From Gremmenia infestans (lineage: Eukaryota; Ascomycota; Leotiomycetes; Helotiales; Hamatocanthoscyphaceae), in contig JAFEVB010000010.1 of the NCBI GenBank assembly GCA_032629725.1, positions 1,178,001-1,242,000 of the forward strand: a stretch of DNA of 64,000 nt, in the 5' to 3' direction. The notes below the pieces were generated by a model, which saw only the letters and a list, made by a program, of their open reading frames with translations, was not told the origin of the DNA and ran no database searches. This document shows positions 44,502 through 56,367 of this stretch, one piece after another (within the stretch, counting starts at the first letter, position 1; each line of letters starts with the position of its first letter). Both the position numbers and the translations under genes were made by a program.

Positions 44502-47420
44502 GATGAGGAGATTGAAGCCAAGAGTATCGGGGAAGTCCTGCAGTAGCTGACAAGGAGGAACGGGTGAAGGTGAAGCTCAAATCCAGCTAAAGCTTTGAGA
44601 CAAAGCAGAATGAAGAGCAAGGACAAGGAACGAGACAACGGAAAAAGCTTGAAACTAATGAGAAGAAATTAACTTTGGGACAACGCCTACGTATATATAA
44701 TTCAGCCATCAGAGAGCTATCTCTTTCAGGCATTGGGGAATATCATAGATGGCTACATCTGCCACGCATGAATAAGCAAAGCCAAGGTCTCTCTAGCTCC
44801 ACGGGTTTATCCCATCCTGTGGGGCTGTAAGAAGGCTGTTACCCATACAGACACTTTGAGTCACCCACAAAGAACGCGGGATGGAAATTGGCATATGCCA
44901 TAAGCCATCATAGGCTGGCAGTTGCAAAAGGGTGGACGGTTGTAGGGCTATCGGGGATAGGGTTTTGCTACTACGCATCATGTAAGCCGCCAAAACAGCG
45001 GTAGGCCAATTAAACGACCACCGGGACACCAGGAATAAGCACGATGTTGAATAATCGCCATGCGATGGCACGTACAATTCGGCTATGACGCAGGGAAGGC
45101 TGGCTTTACTCCTATCGTTGGTACAATTAGTTTATGTGTCGGGTTTGTCATTCATCTACATGCGTCTGAGATTTGTCAATCAATCCGGATTACTGAACAG
45201 AGTGGTGTCTTTTGCACACTCTTGAGCCAATCCACTGGTAGTCCTTAGACCAGTTCTTCGGGGACGGAGGGAATTTTGAGTTCCATTTCTGACAGGATTA
45301 ATCTTATTCTCGATTTCCCACCTCTTTGAAAGAAAGAATATTACCAATATCAGAATTCGTCAGCTCAGCTCAACAAAACTGGGTGTCAACTAACAAAACG
45401 CATGCTCGTCCGCCGTTTCGGCCCATGGCGATCATCGTATCGTAGGTATTGAAACTCTGGTCTGGGATACCGGTACCGGTACTACTCTATGCTTTTTGAG
45501 GAGGGCAGAACGCAACGCTACTCAAATATCCGGATGAGGCAAACGAAGAAGCTTCGATCACGGGAATGTCACGAGGTTGGCATGTGACGGCCAGCTTGGA
45601 AGGAAGTTTTGGAGAGATCGCTAGACCACCATACATGTAAGTAAGAGTTGCCTCTGTTTAGCATCATTTGTTGGTACTTTCTCTGCATACCAGCAAAGAA
45701 GCTGCATAGAGAGATATATCCCTTAACTCCAAAGTCAAACCTCTTTAGATACATTGTCAAGACGGCTTTGCCTTCACTCGGAGACCCAACCAGAATGCCA
45801 CCCGATAACTGCATACCATTCAACTGACTTCAGACGGCGATACTCATGGTGGTGACACATCGTGCAGGCCAGGTGAGATTGATATAAGTGCGTATGGACG
45901 GAGATAGCAGTCATCCGATTTATGACAGGCAAAGCACCTTGCAGTACAGAATAATTCGGAATCGGCGTGGACTTGAATTCGAAAGGGATATAGCGGTACC
46001 AGTGCTGGAATCATCCTTTCCAAAATTTATTTGATATACTGATCTTCTGCCCTTAAAGTAAGCTGCAATCACAGTTTGGGAGTCAAATGGAAGAGTATCC
46101 GAGTGCGTTGAGTCTGCCTTGCCTCATAAGGTTGAGGTTATCTAGGCCGAATAACCAGGAGAGATGACCGACAGCAGGTGCATCTAGATTATAAGATTTC
46201 ATTGACATCTTCAGCTTCAGCGTTACATATGTCCAAATCGGGAAATAAAGGAAGCTGCTTACCTTGCCTTGTACTAGGTTGGCTCGCTGGTTCAACGGAG
46301 CGAGGACAAGGCGAAATTTAGCGAATCTCACCAAACCCCCGACATCTCCTTTCCTCTCTAGCAGATCGGGCCCTCGAATTATCCAAACCTGTCCGAAAAA
46401 AAAGCGATAATCTGTCTTATTCCAGACGCCCACAATTCGGGCCCGGACAGATCGTAGGCAACCTTATTTCAACAACTTAATCATCTCCCAAATCCCAAGC
46501 CCGGCCAATCAAATCGATCAAAACGTACGCTCAGCCGCAGCCGCCGTAGGAGTTTTACGTACGACTATACGGAAATACGTCCGTAATGTACTTAATTACG
46601 CTGCCGTGCACCGACTGGCTGAGCCTCGTTGCGACGACACTTCGTCAGGAGTCGCCATTTACAGCTCCGATTCTCCTTTGATAACCTTCTATTATCTGCA
46701 AACTCTGTGGTCGGATCGGATCGTATTCGATCATGGGGGCGGAGCCGCGGCGCACGCAAAGACCATTGCGAGTCCCAGGTAGAGGACGAGGACCTGCCTG
46801 CCTACAACAAATTACACACAGTAAGCTCATTCGTGGAATCGTTCAAGTTGAATAGTCGTTCCTCGGGCCCGAGCGCGAACTAGAGACAGGAATGGAGGTC
46901 AATCGTCCGTAGGGCTGATTACCTCATGGAGTTCTAGCGGCGGATATGGTTGTTTTGGGAAAGTGTTCTGTAGATACGGGTACAGTACTCGCGTCGAACC
47001 AGCCGCTATGCAAGTGATACCGGTGGTGGCGACGAACTTGTGGAGATATGCTTTTTTGAATTCTTACTTGCTCTTTCAGCGTCCCCTTGCAAATATACTA
47101 CTGTACGACATGAAGAAGTCTATCTATCGCTCATGATGATGAAGGATGATTGAATGCTCAGCTCTTCCAAGTGACAAGGGATGGACAGAGGTACTACGTA
47201 TATACCAGGGAGGGTACTCTAGACATATATATGACTTCCTTCTAGTGAAGAAAGATGACTATTTTTCAGAGACGCTTACAATCAGCTCATTCATCAGTCC
47301 GTACTCGCACCTTTTATGCGTCAATCCGCGTGTCTTTCTCTCTTCAATCAATCGCCATCCTCCAACGACCTTTCCATTCCCAATACAAACTACTATCCAC
47401 ACCCAGACCACAGGTCCATA
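44502..47420. other. 2.9-kb spacer between divergent MFS and cupin genes
   Basis: Contains the MFS promoter side (44502-44700), a tandem GGTACC run near 45463-45480, and mixed DNA with only short open frames. No gene supported. Confidence 0.45.
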
Positions 47421-48062
47421 ATGTCATCCTCCCACCACCAATCACCACCAACCCTAACACACACTCCACCCTCCTCTACCACGCCCCTAACCCTCGGCCC
47501 CCTCACCATCCGCATCCTCTCCACAACCCCCCACACAACAGTAACCCACCTAACCCTGCCGCCCTACACACGGGGCTTCCCCCTCCTAGCCAACCGTCTC
47601 CATTCCGTCACATACTACATCATCTCCGGCTCCCTTTCTTTCTCCTATACCCCAAACACACCTCAGACCCCAACTTTCAACCCTCAACCCTCCTCATCAT
47701 CATCGTCACCAGCACTAGTACCATCACAATCACCCTCTACTCCACAGCTACAACTGCAAACTCTCATTGCAGCGGAAAGCCACACAATCACCATCCCACC
47801 CGGTTGCATCCACAGTTTCGGTAACGGGGATGCGGAAACGGCTCAGGTGCTCTGTATATACGCTCCTGGGAACTGGGTCGGTGCGCTGCGGGAGTTGAGT
47901 GGTAAGGCGAGGGAGGATTGGAGTTGGGTGTTGAGGGGGTGGGGGTGTGAGGTTTTTGAGAATACTCGGGGCGATCAAAGCGGGGAAGAAGAAAATGATG
48001 AGGAGGAGGAGGATGAAGAGTTAACGCATGTACCGGCGAGGTTGAGATGTATGGCTGGATAA
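47421..48062 (+). CDS. Cupin-fold small protein
   Basis: Single exon, 213 residues. The N-terminal 20 residues are Ser/Thr/Pro-rich. A single cupin-2-type barrel follows: LTIRILSTTPHTTVTHLTLPPYTRGFPLLANRLHSVTYYIISGSLSFSY, a Ser/Pro/Gln linker, then TITIPPGCIHSFGNGD, which fits cupin motif 2 (PxGxxHxfxN) with its metal-ligand His. The first motif is weak: H is present in RLHSVTYYIISG but the usual GxxxxHxH pair is not clear, so metal binding is uncertain. The C-terminus is strongly acidic (EEENDEEEEDEE). A 5' start farther upstream in the same frame is possible but less likely. Function unknown. The 5' half is extremely C-rich on the coding strand. Confidence 0.65.
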   Translation: MSSSHHQSPPTLTHTPPSSTTPLTLGPLTIRILSTTPHTTVTHLTLPPYTRGFPLLANRLHSVTYYIISGSLSFSYTPNTPQTPTFNPQPSSSSSSPALVPSQSPSTPQLQLQTLIAAESHTITIPPGCIHSFGNGDAETAQVLCIYAPGNWVGALRELSGKAREDWSWVLRGWGCEVFENTRGDQSGEEENDEEEEDEELTHVPARLRCMAG

Positions 48063-49199
48063 GTAGGGTTTCTTCCTTCCTGCTTGCTTTCTTTTCTTTT
48101 CTTGCTTGCCAGGCGAGAAGAATGTGCGTTAGGTGGAATGGATGCGAAGGGGATAGGACGTAGATGCCAAAGAGGTGTAGTCAATCCTCTATTTTGTTTT
48201 GTTTCGTTCTACTCTGTTTCCTGTGTCTCCTTGCAATCATCTGGTATGGTTGTGTTTTGTATACGGTTACAGTAGGTAACTGGTTTTTTGGGGAAGGGGA
48301 ATGAGGGACTTTCTTTAGCATAATGATTATTATATCTTGGCCTGGTTCTAACATCTTACATCTTACATCTTACATTCCTGCATTCATTTATCGTCCTTCG
48401 CAGAGTATTGATTTTTCATGGCATGGAAGTTTTTAGGAAATAGGCTTGTGACCCGTTGTCAGTTCAGTGCCACACTGCCACACGTCGTCAGTTTTGAATA
48501 TTTCTCATTCACGCTCACATTTACGTCTATAAATACTGCCATTACTGTTATTACTATACTGCACTATTTACTCGCGCTCTAATTACACCATTTGGGCACC
48601 GGGATATATATATGCGTTTAGCTACAATAAAGGGAATAAATAGTCCGAGTATCGCAGTGGAATTGCAAACATCCTGCACTATAGACCAGCCAGGAGAAAA
48701 CCCACCAATTAAGTCTCACGTCGGGATCGAATTCTTACCGTATTACAAATCCATATATACTCGTATTTCATATCAAACAGGATAGCATAATACCCAGCAT
48801 ACCCCCTACCTAGTCTCCCAACCTAAAACCTCTGCTTATTTCCCTTCCCCCCCATCCAGAGCTATATTTGTTAGTGTTTGTGCTTCTCTTGTCTACCTTC
48901 CCAAGCAAGACATTCATTAATGCGTGTCAACCAAATACCCGTTTGTGATAGTTGGATGCCTACCTATGCATAAGCTCACGGCGGAACTCGAGTCGAGAGA
49001 GGCTGTGTCCCGCCTTCCTTGCCTTAATTCGCCATGGTAGTCAGGCGCCAGGATATCACCATCGCCATCGCCATCGCTTTCACAAATTCCATACACCAGC
49101 GATCAATAAATCATAACGTCTATCCCTACGTGCCTAGACGCACCCTAGAACGAGACAAAACGTAGGTACTTTGAGTTCAAGCGACTTTAAATCTGTAAA
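48063..49199. other. Spacer downstream of the cupin gene
   Basis: Contains a short (TCTTACA)n-like repeat at about 48352-48375 and no supported gene. Confidence 0.45.
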
Positions 49200-49741
49200 T
49201 GCACCAAAATGTTTATTTATTTTTATTTTACTTATATTATATACCTCTCCTGAATAATCCTAACCTATTAATTCCAAAATCAATAATCGCGTTGTCGCTG
49301 CCCACCTGGATTATAGAGAGCCTCTTATTGTAGTGCATTAGGACTTCTTGACCTGCGACACCACTATTAAGCTCTTTTTGCTTTTTAAACTCATAGAATA
49401 ATTAGATATAGATTTCCGAGTTCTATTATAACAGTAAGAAGTTGAAGCTAGTGTTATAGCAGCCAGAGCACGCTATATTATCCGATGTCTCGATAAAGGA
49501 TAATACCTCCTCCATTGGAACATTAGGCTGCGCTAGAGCTATTACAGCCTAGCTGGAGAACCCCTGCACTCATGCCATGCTCTATAAGGGGCTGAATGAC
49601 CTACGAGGTATGAGCTTTGAGAGGGCCTGATCTTAGATCATGTCCGAGACTATCGTCGCTATAGCAGCTCTATACATCTAGGCTTGTTTTATCTATTGTC
49701 GCGTTCATATTTCTATTTCCGGGCTTCATTATATTATAACT
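49200..49741. other. AT-rich, TA-rich island abutting the HET gene
   Basis: Visibly AT-rich, with TTTATTTATTTTTATTTTAC near 49210-49235 and dense TA dinucleotides through 49740. No extended open frame. It looks like degraded (possibly RIP-mutated) repeat DNA. The island reaches to the HET start codon, so the HET promoter must lie within it. Confidence 0.4.
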
Positions 49742-51556
49742 ATGGCCCCATATCAGTATACTCAGCTGCAAAATACAGACTATATTCGACTTCTTAATGT
49801 ACAGAGCGGGGATGAAGATAGTCCTATAATATGTAGCTTGACCCAAGCTGCATTGGAAGAGAAGCCTCACTACATCGCTCTATCCTATACATGGGAAGTC
49901 GACGACTCGGATTCTTGCGCAATAGTGCAGCAAGGCACAATTGCTTGTGATGGTGCAGAGCTGTCGTTTACCTCCAATCTTTATGCAGCTTTAAAAAGTC
50001 TTCGCTGTCGAGGAGGCGAGGATTGCAACAAACTGCCCTTCTGGATCGATGCAATCTGCATTAATCAGAAGGACGATGCAGAAAAGAACCAACAGATCAA
50101 GATTATGCACACGATCTATTCTCAAGCTGATCGTGTTATAGCTTGGCTGGGAGAAGAACAGGCCACCGACTATGGTGCGAAACCCGCGCTTGAGCAACTC
50201 TCGAGATATATAGCGTCAAGGAATGGAGACTTGAATGCGACTGAGATCATGCAGCACTATAACGACCCTGGTGAAACAGCTATGCCAAAGTATAATTCCT
50301 TCGAATGGACTGCAATTAATTCCATCTTAGGCAAAAGATGGTTTAGCCGCGTCTGGATTATCCAAGAGATTGTCATGGCTCCTCACTTATCTTTTCGTTA
50401 TGGAAATATAGAGCTTGATCTACCAGTCATCGAAAACGTCCTTGATTTTCTCGGATCTTCACCACTGTCAAATCTTGCCTCCTTGCAGAAGTCTAAGAGG
50501 GCCCTTACCATGATAAATACGGCTAGGATGGCAAAATTGGCCCTTGCACCATCTAGGTCGAGGTCGTGGACCCTCATGGAGGTGCTATGGGTGACTAGGA
50601 ATTATGGGGCATCTATTGCGAAAGATAGATTCTTCGCTTTCCTTGGGATCATCAAGGACATATCTAGTTCGTTCCTGATTCCAGACTACAACTTGTCTGA
50701 TGCAGAAATTTATATCCAGTTAGCTGCCCACAGTATTGTGGAACAAGGATCGTTTGAATGTCTGTCTCTGGCTTATCCGTCACAGTCAACCATCGGGGAG
50801 AGCTTACCAACATGGGTTCCAGATTGGGGAGCTGCAACATTATCAAAGTGCCTGTCATGGAATGCCTCTTTCAAGACGCTTACTTGTTCTCCTCCCCATA
50901 TACACTTATCCAATTGTCAAAAGCATTTAACTTTGGGTGGGCTGCGACTAGACACAATCCGTACAGTGGGACGCAAGCAGGCTTGGAAAGATGAATGGCC
51001 CCCGAAAGGCACTGCCACCCCTGGATATCTTGAAATTCCTTTGCTAGTGAATGAATTTATCAATGAGGCTAAGGATATTGCAACTGAGGCTTTTTCACCA
51101 CACAAGTACCCCTTGGAGATATTTTGGCGCACGTTAATATTCAACACTACCCATGGTGGCCAGTCGACAAGTTCGCAGGCACCACTCGAATATGCCCAGA
51201 GCTTCAAGGCATATTGCGAAGTAGTTGGTGATCTTCTTGGCGGCAGTAGTGTAAACCAGGCCACCAGGAGTCTCTACTTAAAAGCTATGGATTTCGATCA
51301 AGCCTTCTCATCTTACAGTAATGGTCGTAAATTTGGAATCACTCAAGGCCTCCGAATGGGCATGTTCCCCTATACTGTGCAGCAAGACGACATCATTTTC
51401 GCTCCCAAAGGAGCCAATGTTCCACTCGTGCTCCGAGAAGCAAAGGATAGACGCTACAAACTGGTAGGAGAGTGCTATCTGCACGGTGTCATGTACGGAG
51501 AGGTTGCAGAAGAGCCAGGCTGGGAGAAGAACATTGAAGAGGTTACTCTATGTTGA
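49742..51556 (+). CDS. HET-domain protein
   Basis: Heterokaryon-incompatibility (HET) domain protein; such proteins trigger cell death or act in non-self recognition in filamentous ascomycetes, but most members have no proven role. Single exon, 604 residues. The HET domain occupies about residues 40-200, with the three hallmark blocks HYIALSYTWE, LPFWIDAICINQKDDAEKN and RWFSRVWIIQEIVMA. The rest is the usual long variable C-terminal part, with PTWVPDWG and an ending typical of the 'HET + unknown' architecture (GECYLHGVMYGEV). No NACHT, WD40 or ankyrin module is fused. The coding DNA is intact. It sits directly beside an AT-rich island, a common genomic setting for these genes. Confidence 0.93.
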   Translation: MAPYQYTQLQNTDYIRLLNVQSGDEDSPIICSLTQAALEEKPHYIALSYTWEVDDSDSCAIVQQGTIACDGAELSFTSNLYAALKSLRCRGGEDCNKLPFWIDAICINQKDDAEKNQQIKIMHTIYSQADRVIAWLGEEQATDYGAKPALEQLSRYIASRNGDLNATEIMQHYNDPGETAMPKYNSFEWTAINSILGKRWFSRVWIIQEIVMAPHLSFRYGNIELDLPVIENVLDFLGSSPLSNLASLQKSKRALTMINTARMAKLALAPSRSRSWTLMEVLWVTRNYGASIAKDRFFAFLGIIKDISSSFLIPDYNLSDAEIYIQLAAHSIVEQGSFECLSLAYPSQSTIGESLPTWVPDWGAATLSKCLSWNASFKTLTCSPPHIHLSNCQKHLTLGGLRLDTIRTVGRKQAWKDEWPPKGTATPGYLEIPLLVNEFINEAKDIATEAFSPHKYPLEIFWRTLIFNTTHGGQSTSSQAPLEYAQSFKAYCEVVGDLLGGSSVNQATRSLYLKAMDFDQAFSSYSNGRKFGITQGLRMGMFPYTVQQDDIIFAPKGANVPLVLREAKDRRYKLVGECYLHGVMYGEVAEEPGWEKNIEEVTLC

Positions 51557-52769
51557 GGTGATGAAGGCAGCCTATCAATGAAACTGTTAAAGTGATTGAC
51601 TTCTTGAATAGTTGCTCTTTCCACTACTTAAATATGTCTTTTATGAAACCCACGCCGAACACGTCCTTCCAACCTTTGTCCCAAGGCCACGAAGGAGTTC
51701 CGTACTAAGGTGTTAAACCCTTCTTGGTGAACTATTGGTCCGTGCTACAAGAAGACACCAATTTCGCTCTTGTACTATACTTCCTTGATGCTCAACAGTT
51801 GCGATTTACTATAGATCTTCGCTCTACCATCAAATGCCACATTCTCCCTCCATCATTATGACCAGGTTCTAGTCTAGCGTAGCTCAGTGTGGGCCCGAGA
51901 AATAATTTCAAAGGAACTTAGGTATGAAACAGGTCTCACTAGCTACTGTACAGTAGAACGCTGTAGAACAACGAACTTCTTCGGGTTTTAGCCCTAGCGG
52001 TGATATGGAAAGAGACAAGTGACGGCGCTCTATTGCCTAGGTACCAGCGTGCTGCTACCTGCCGATAGGATATTCGCGAAACCTGCTCTTATACCACACG
52101 CGTGACCATTATACGCTATATAAGGTACATTCTTAAGCGGCACATCCGTCCTCCTGGATTAATGCCGTCTATCGTCTACTTCTTTCTTTCTTTCCAGTCG
52201 TCCACTCCGTCTTTGCTTTGCTTTGCTGTTCTAAGGCTGATGATCATATCATATCATGTGCATCTACATCTACATGTAGATGAGAAAGGGAATGAATGGG
52301 TTGAGGAAGAAGCAAGAGTCTAGATAGCTAAGGTATCTAGCTACCTACCTAGGCGAAAGAGGAGTCCCGGCGAAAGGGACACCTACTAAAGACATATTAC
52401 GGAATAGAGCCACGGTGAAAGCTTGCAAAACATAGGACGTTGAACGCTTTAGTGGATTTACAACGTTTTCATTGAACTACAGACAAGTATAAAGGAATCG
52501 AGAAAGGCAACGAGACACAGAACCGCTCATAGGAAGCAGCAAGGAAAACCCGCCGAAGAATCCACTACCAATACAAATCTACCTTCCTATCCTCACGCCC
52601 TAAATATGCCCCTCTAATATAGGCATTCCCCTTTTTCATAACCATCCCGCTCCGTTTATGATGATCTCCCACGATACGTGGGTCTTTCTTCCACTGCACC
52701 GATTCCTCCCATATCCACCCAATTTCTCACCAGAATTGTTAGATCGTTCCAAGTAATTTGGAGCTTCTC
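51557..52769. other. Spacer between convergent HET and Pom33-like genes
   Basis: 1.2 kb with a short inverted ATCTACATCTACATGTAGAT segment near 52262-52281 and a CTACCTACCTAGG run near 52341-52353. No supported gene. Confidence 0.45.
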
Positions 52770-53896
52770 TTAAGTAGCCTTCTTCTGTGCTGGCGCACCA
52801 CCAACGTACTTGCCAATATCAGTAGCGTCGTGGAATGTCCTAGCACCGCCCTTAACAGCATCCCAAACCGTTCTCGCAACAGGAGGAGTGCCTTGTCCAC
52901 CAACAATACTATCAATGCGAGCCTCCAAGTTCCTGAACTGGCCTTGCACGAAATTGCTTTGAGCGAAGCGGGCGCGGAGGAATGCAGTGTAGACAGCGAT
53001 CAAAATCCAGGAGCCCTTGCTAAAAGCAATAGCGGAGAGAAGGATGCGGCCCCAAAGAATAATCTCAAGGATAGCGACAAGGCCCATGGAAGCGTCATAG
53101 TATTCTTTGACGAACTTGCCAATCATATCGGCGGTAGGGTTGGACTTGAAGGTTGGTTTGGCACCGGGGGAAGCGCCAGCAACTGGTGCAGCCTGTTGTG
53201 GGGGTTGAATTGTTGGGATCAAGTTTGTGCGTGTGTAGGTTGCGACGTGGAAGATGGAGTAGACGCCAAAGGGGAGCATGGCGAGGGGGTATTGAGGGGA
53301 GAATAGCCAGACGAGTGCCATTGCTAGGGGGTGTTAGAAATAAGATCTCTGCAAGTATTTGGGCATTGCGGCTTACCCAAGTATTGGACATTCTCATCAG
53401 CTGCAAGAGAAATGACACCACCTTGTGCTCTGCTGCCGGCTCTTGAGCGAGCGCGGAACGCCTTGTAGACGACAATGCCGTAGGTTACAGCGGCGGAAAC
53501 GAATGCTGTGCGGTAGGAGAATTGAGCCCATCGCGAGTAGTAGTTGAGAGTGATATACGACAGTCCGTATCTCGCAGTGCAGAACAGAAGAGTCAAGTGC
53601 CTGATGCATTGTTAGTGTCTATAATACTTGACATCGAGGGTGATGTGCGGCAGGGACGCAGGCTCGATCCTGGCCCTAAACATAAGCCCACAAAGCTGGA
53701 GGACTCGAGGAGATGTATATGGAACATTGTTCCTCAAACTGTACGTACCCGACAAACCACGCGACTGCAGACAAAGGGTCAGCACAAGACCATCAAGTGT
53801 CCACACTGTGCGAAGAGGATACGTACATTGTAGAGTCTGGGCAAGCTGCAGCAGTCTCTGCTGCAGAGGGAGGGAAGCAGATGGCGGAGGAGCCAT
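52770..53896 (-). CDS. Pom33/TMEM33-family nuclear envelope/ER membrane protein
   Basis: Member of the TMEM33/Pom33/Tts1 family, which acts in ER shaping and nuclear pore distribution. Four exons: 53896-53827, 53764-53749 (only 16 nt), 53600-53377 and 53323-52770, giving 287 residues. Family blocks read FAWFVGHLTLLFCTARY (assembled from exons 1-3), SYITLNYYSRWAQFSYRTA, QYLAMALVWLFSPQYPLAMLPFGVYSIFHVATYTR, and the C-terminal amphipathic part GRILLSAIAFSKGSW...RARFAQSNFVQGQFRNLEARID. Three to four membrane segments are expected. The microexon encodes FAWFV and is required to restore both phase and the family motif, so I consider it real. The C-terminal Lys-rich AQKKAT tail would face the cytosol. 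Confidence 0.9.
53749..53764 (-). other. 16-nt microexon of the Pom33-like gene
   Basis: Bounded by CTGCAG| and |GTACGT, it supplies residues F(part)-A-W-F-V-G(part). Without it, phase 1 of exon 1 cannot join phase 2 of exon 3. Confidence 0.8.
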
Positions 53897-54816
53897 TTTC
53901 TTCAGATGTTTAGGGTGATGGAGAGAGATTGAAAATAGGATCAACACGGTATGTGTCTTTGTTATGGTGGTGTTGGGGTAAAAGTATTCTGTGCGGTGCG
54001 GCGGCGTGAGTTGAAAGATGGCTGGGCGCAGCTGGGATGGGATGGGCTGGAAAGAAGCAGTGACGTTTTAGCGAGGGAGCTGTGCTTGCGGAGCTTTACT
54101 TTGCTTTTCATAGAGGGGACAGACAGCGACGGGGACTTACGAGAACGGATTTGCGCGTCTATTATGAATTGTGGTATAACAAAAACGTATTTCTTATTTT
54201 TATTGTAAAGAAAGAAAAGAAAGATAGATTTTTGCAAGGCAATGCAAGGCAATTCAAGGAAAGAGGCTAATAAATATCGTGTTTTACAGCTTCATGATCC
54301 TTCTGCCTTGATTCGGTGACCGGGCCGTTCTCAGGGCAAGCCACTCGTCATCGTGCGCCACAGCACAGCAGGGGTGCGGTCATATTCCAACAAACAGATC
54401 CAACGAGACAAGGCTGTACCCGTATTGTCCGAGCTGTGGCTTAATAATGACATCTAGACTTACAAGTTGTTAAAATTTTACTAATTTACGCAATTAATAG
54501 CTACTTAAAGGTCTAAAGCATACCATGGACCACATGCCTAGCACAGTAGAAAGCAGAGGCTCGAAGAGAATTCAAGCTAACTCATTATTACTCTCTACTT
54601 GGTAGTAACTTAAAGATTGCAATAGTCCCTAAGTCATCGAAGAGTAGCTAACAAACACTATAGAATTCCCGAATAGCTGCGACATTGACGTCTTTCACAA
54701 CTATGGTATCATATTAACGCCAATGCCATGCCATGCCATACCATGCTTTTACCTCCACCTTGAACTCCAATAAATATCCTACAACTCCCCTATACAGTCC
54801 ATCATCCACTTCCATT
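53897..54816. other. Spacer: Pom33-like promoter side and CTK2 3' side
   Basis: 0.9 kb. It contains an ATGCC pentamer repeat near 54723-54746 just downstream of the CTK2 stop. Nothing else recognised. Confidence 0.45.
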
Positions 54817-56367
54817 TTACCTCCGAACCCTTTTATGATGAAACCCGCCATCCCTCCCATTCCTCATATGCTGTCCCCCACCCCTATGGTTTTGATGATG
54901 GTGATGTCCATGATCATTCTTTTCCTGCCTAATCGGCTCCTCAACCTCAGCCTCATACTCCTCCCACTCAACCCTATAATACTGCGCCACCTCCTCCTTC
55001 TCCTGCTTAGCCTTCTCCGCATCCAGCATAAAGCGTACTGTTCCTTCCTGCCCACGTGCCCCGATTCCTTTGCGGCCTGAGCCAGAAGAGCGCGGGCTGA
55101 GGGTTGCGGGAGAAGCGACGTCTTTGTTGCCATTGGTTCGCAGGTCCGAGGGGCTGGCGGGTGTGATGGGCGTTTTCGGTGTCTTGATGTTAGATCTGAT
55201 GCCGTTGGTTTTGGGAGCATCGTGTTGTTCGGTATATCGAGTCAAGGACTCGGCTTCTAGTTCTTGGTTCATATTGATGCGGATGTTGATGAATGTGTCG
55301 ATTGGGTAAAAAGGCCCGACAATGGACGCCTTTGGGAAATGCGTGTAGTGCTCAACGAGATCGAGGATAGCTTCCATTATTTGAGCCCGGGATGTATGCC
55401 ACTTTTGCGGACTGGGCGCATGCTCGCCTCGGATGAAATCTTGTTGCTTGTTGAGGAGAATAGTGGCGAGCTCGATACACGCGAAGGACATGGCGGCACA
55501 GCTGTGTTTGAGAGGAGCAAAGGTGCGGTATAGGTCGATCATCATCTTGAATGCAACTTTGGAAACGTCGTCGTCTACCTTGGATGCCTTTGCAAGCTTC
55601 ACAAGGTGTTTGTGTGGGAAGCGGACTCGGAAATCGAAGCCTGATGCCTCGAGCATGAGACGTTCGAGACCAATGACAATTTTTGATGGGCCTTCAAATG
55701 CCTGGGAAATAATTAGCTATTGCCCCCTTCAAAATATATTCCAACCCACATTATCATCCGGACTCAACTGCTCAGCAATTCCAACCTTCGCATTATGCGC
55801 AGCACACAAAATCTCCTTTGACTTCTTTAAAGTATCCTCAATCTTGCAGGCCGTAAGGAGAGCCGCAGCCGCAGCATCCTGGAATTGGTACTCGTTGTCC
55901 CTGTGAACAAGACGGAACTTGTGGTAATACACACAAGCCGTACAAAAAGTTCGAACAGGCAGCTGTAGATGTATTCGAACGTCACTGATCCACTGAACAC
56001 CCTGTAACCTAAAGGTATCCTCCCGAGTCGGGTTTGCGCCCATAGCCACGAGTTGACCTTGTAATTGTTGTTGGAAGACATAGGGTTTCGCGACCTGGAT
56101 GTATGAAGGGTGAGGGCCTGTAACAGGTGCACTCTCTGGAGCAGGCGGCGCTGGTCGAGGTGCTGGCGCCATAGTCGCTCGAGATTCTGCTGGGTTGAAG
56201 TGTGCTGGTGGTGGTGGTGGTGGTGGAGGGGGCATATTGTGAGAGACGCTTCCGAGTTGTCGTTGTACATCGGCATTTCGGTGGGGGGCGAAGGCGATAA
56301 GATTTGCACCCGATAAGGCACCTCGTCCTCGTCCTTTGCGGCGAGGTCTGTTTGGATTTGTTCCCAT
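54817..56367 (-). CDS. ctk2: CTD kinase cyclin subunit (Ctk2-like)
   Basis: Cyclin partner of the CTDK-I kinase that phosphorylates the RNA polymerase II C-terminal domain. Two exons, 56367-55750 and 55701-54817, phase 0, give 500 residues. After a basic RRKGRGRG start and a Pro-rich stretch (residues 46-85), the cyclin fold runs about 90-340: WISDVRIHLQLPVRTFCTACVYYHKFRLVH, then FQDAAAAALLTACKIEDTLKKSKEIL, which is the Ctk2/cyclin K-type first box. The second box includes ERLMLEASGFDFRVRFPHKHLVKLAK and CAAMSFACIELATILL. The tail is low-complexity, ends in a His/Gly/Arg-rich segment (GHHHHQNHRGGGQ) and is longer than in yeast Ctk2. A generic cyclin K/T assignment is the alternative. Confidence 0.9.

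Noticed and set aside
42639..51556. MFS exporter, cupin and HET genes as a secondary-metabolite or defence cluster
   Set aside because: No biosynthetic enzyme or pathway regulator lies nearby, spacing is wide, and the three genes have no obvious shared role.
51880..51910. Segment GCGTAGCTCAGTGTGG resembling a tRNA D-arm start
   Set aside because: No matching B box, acceptor stem or anticodon arm could be found downstream. I found no convincing tRNA anywhere in the window.
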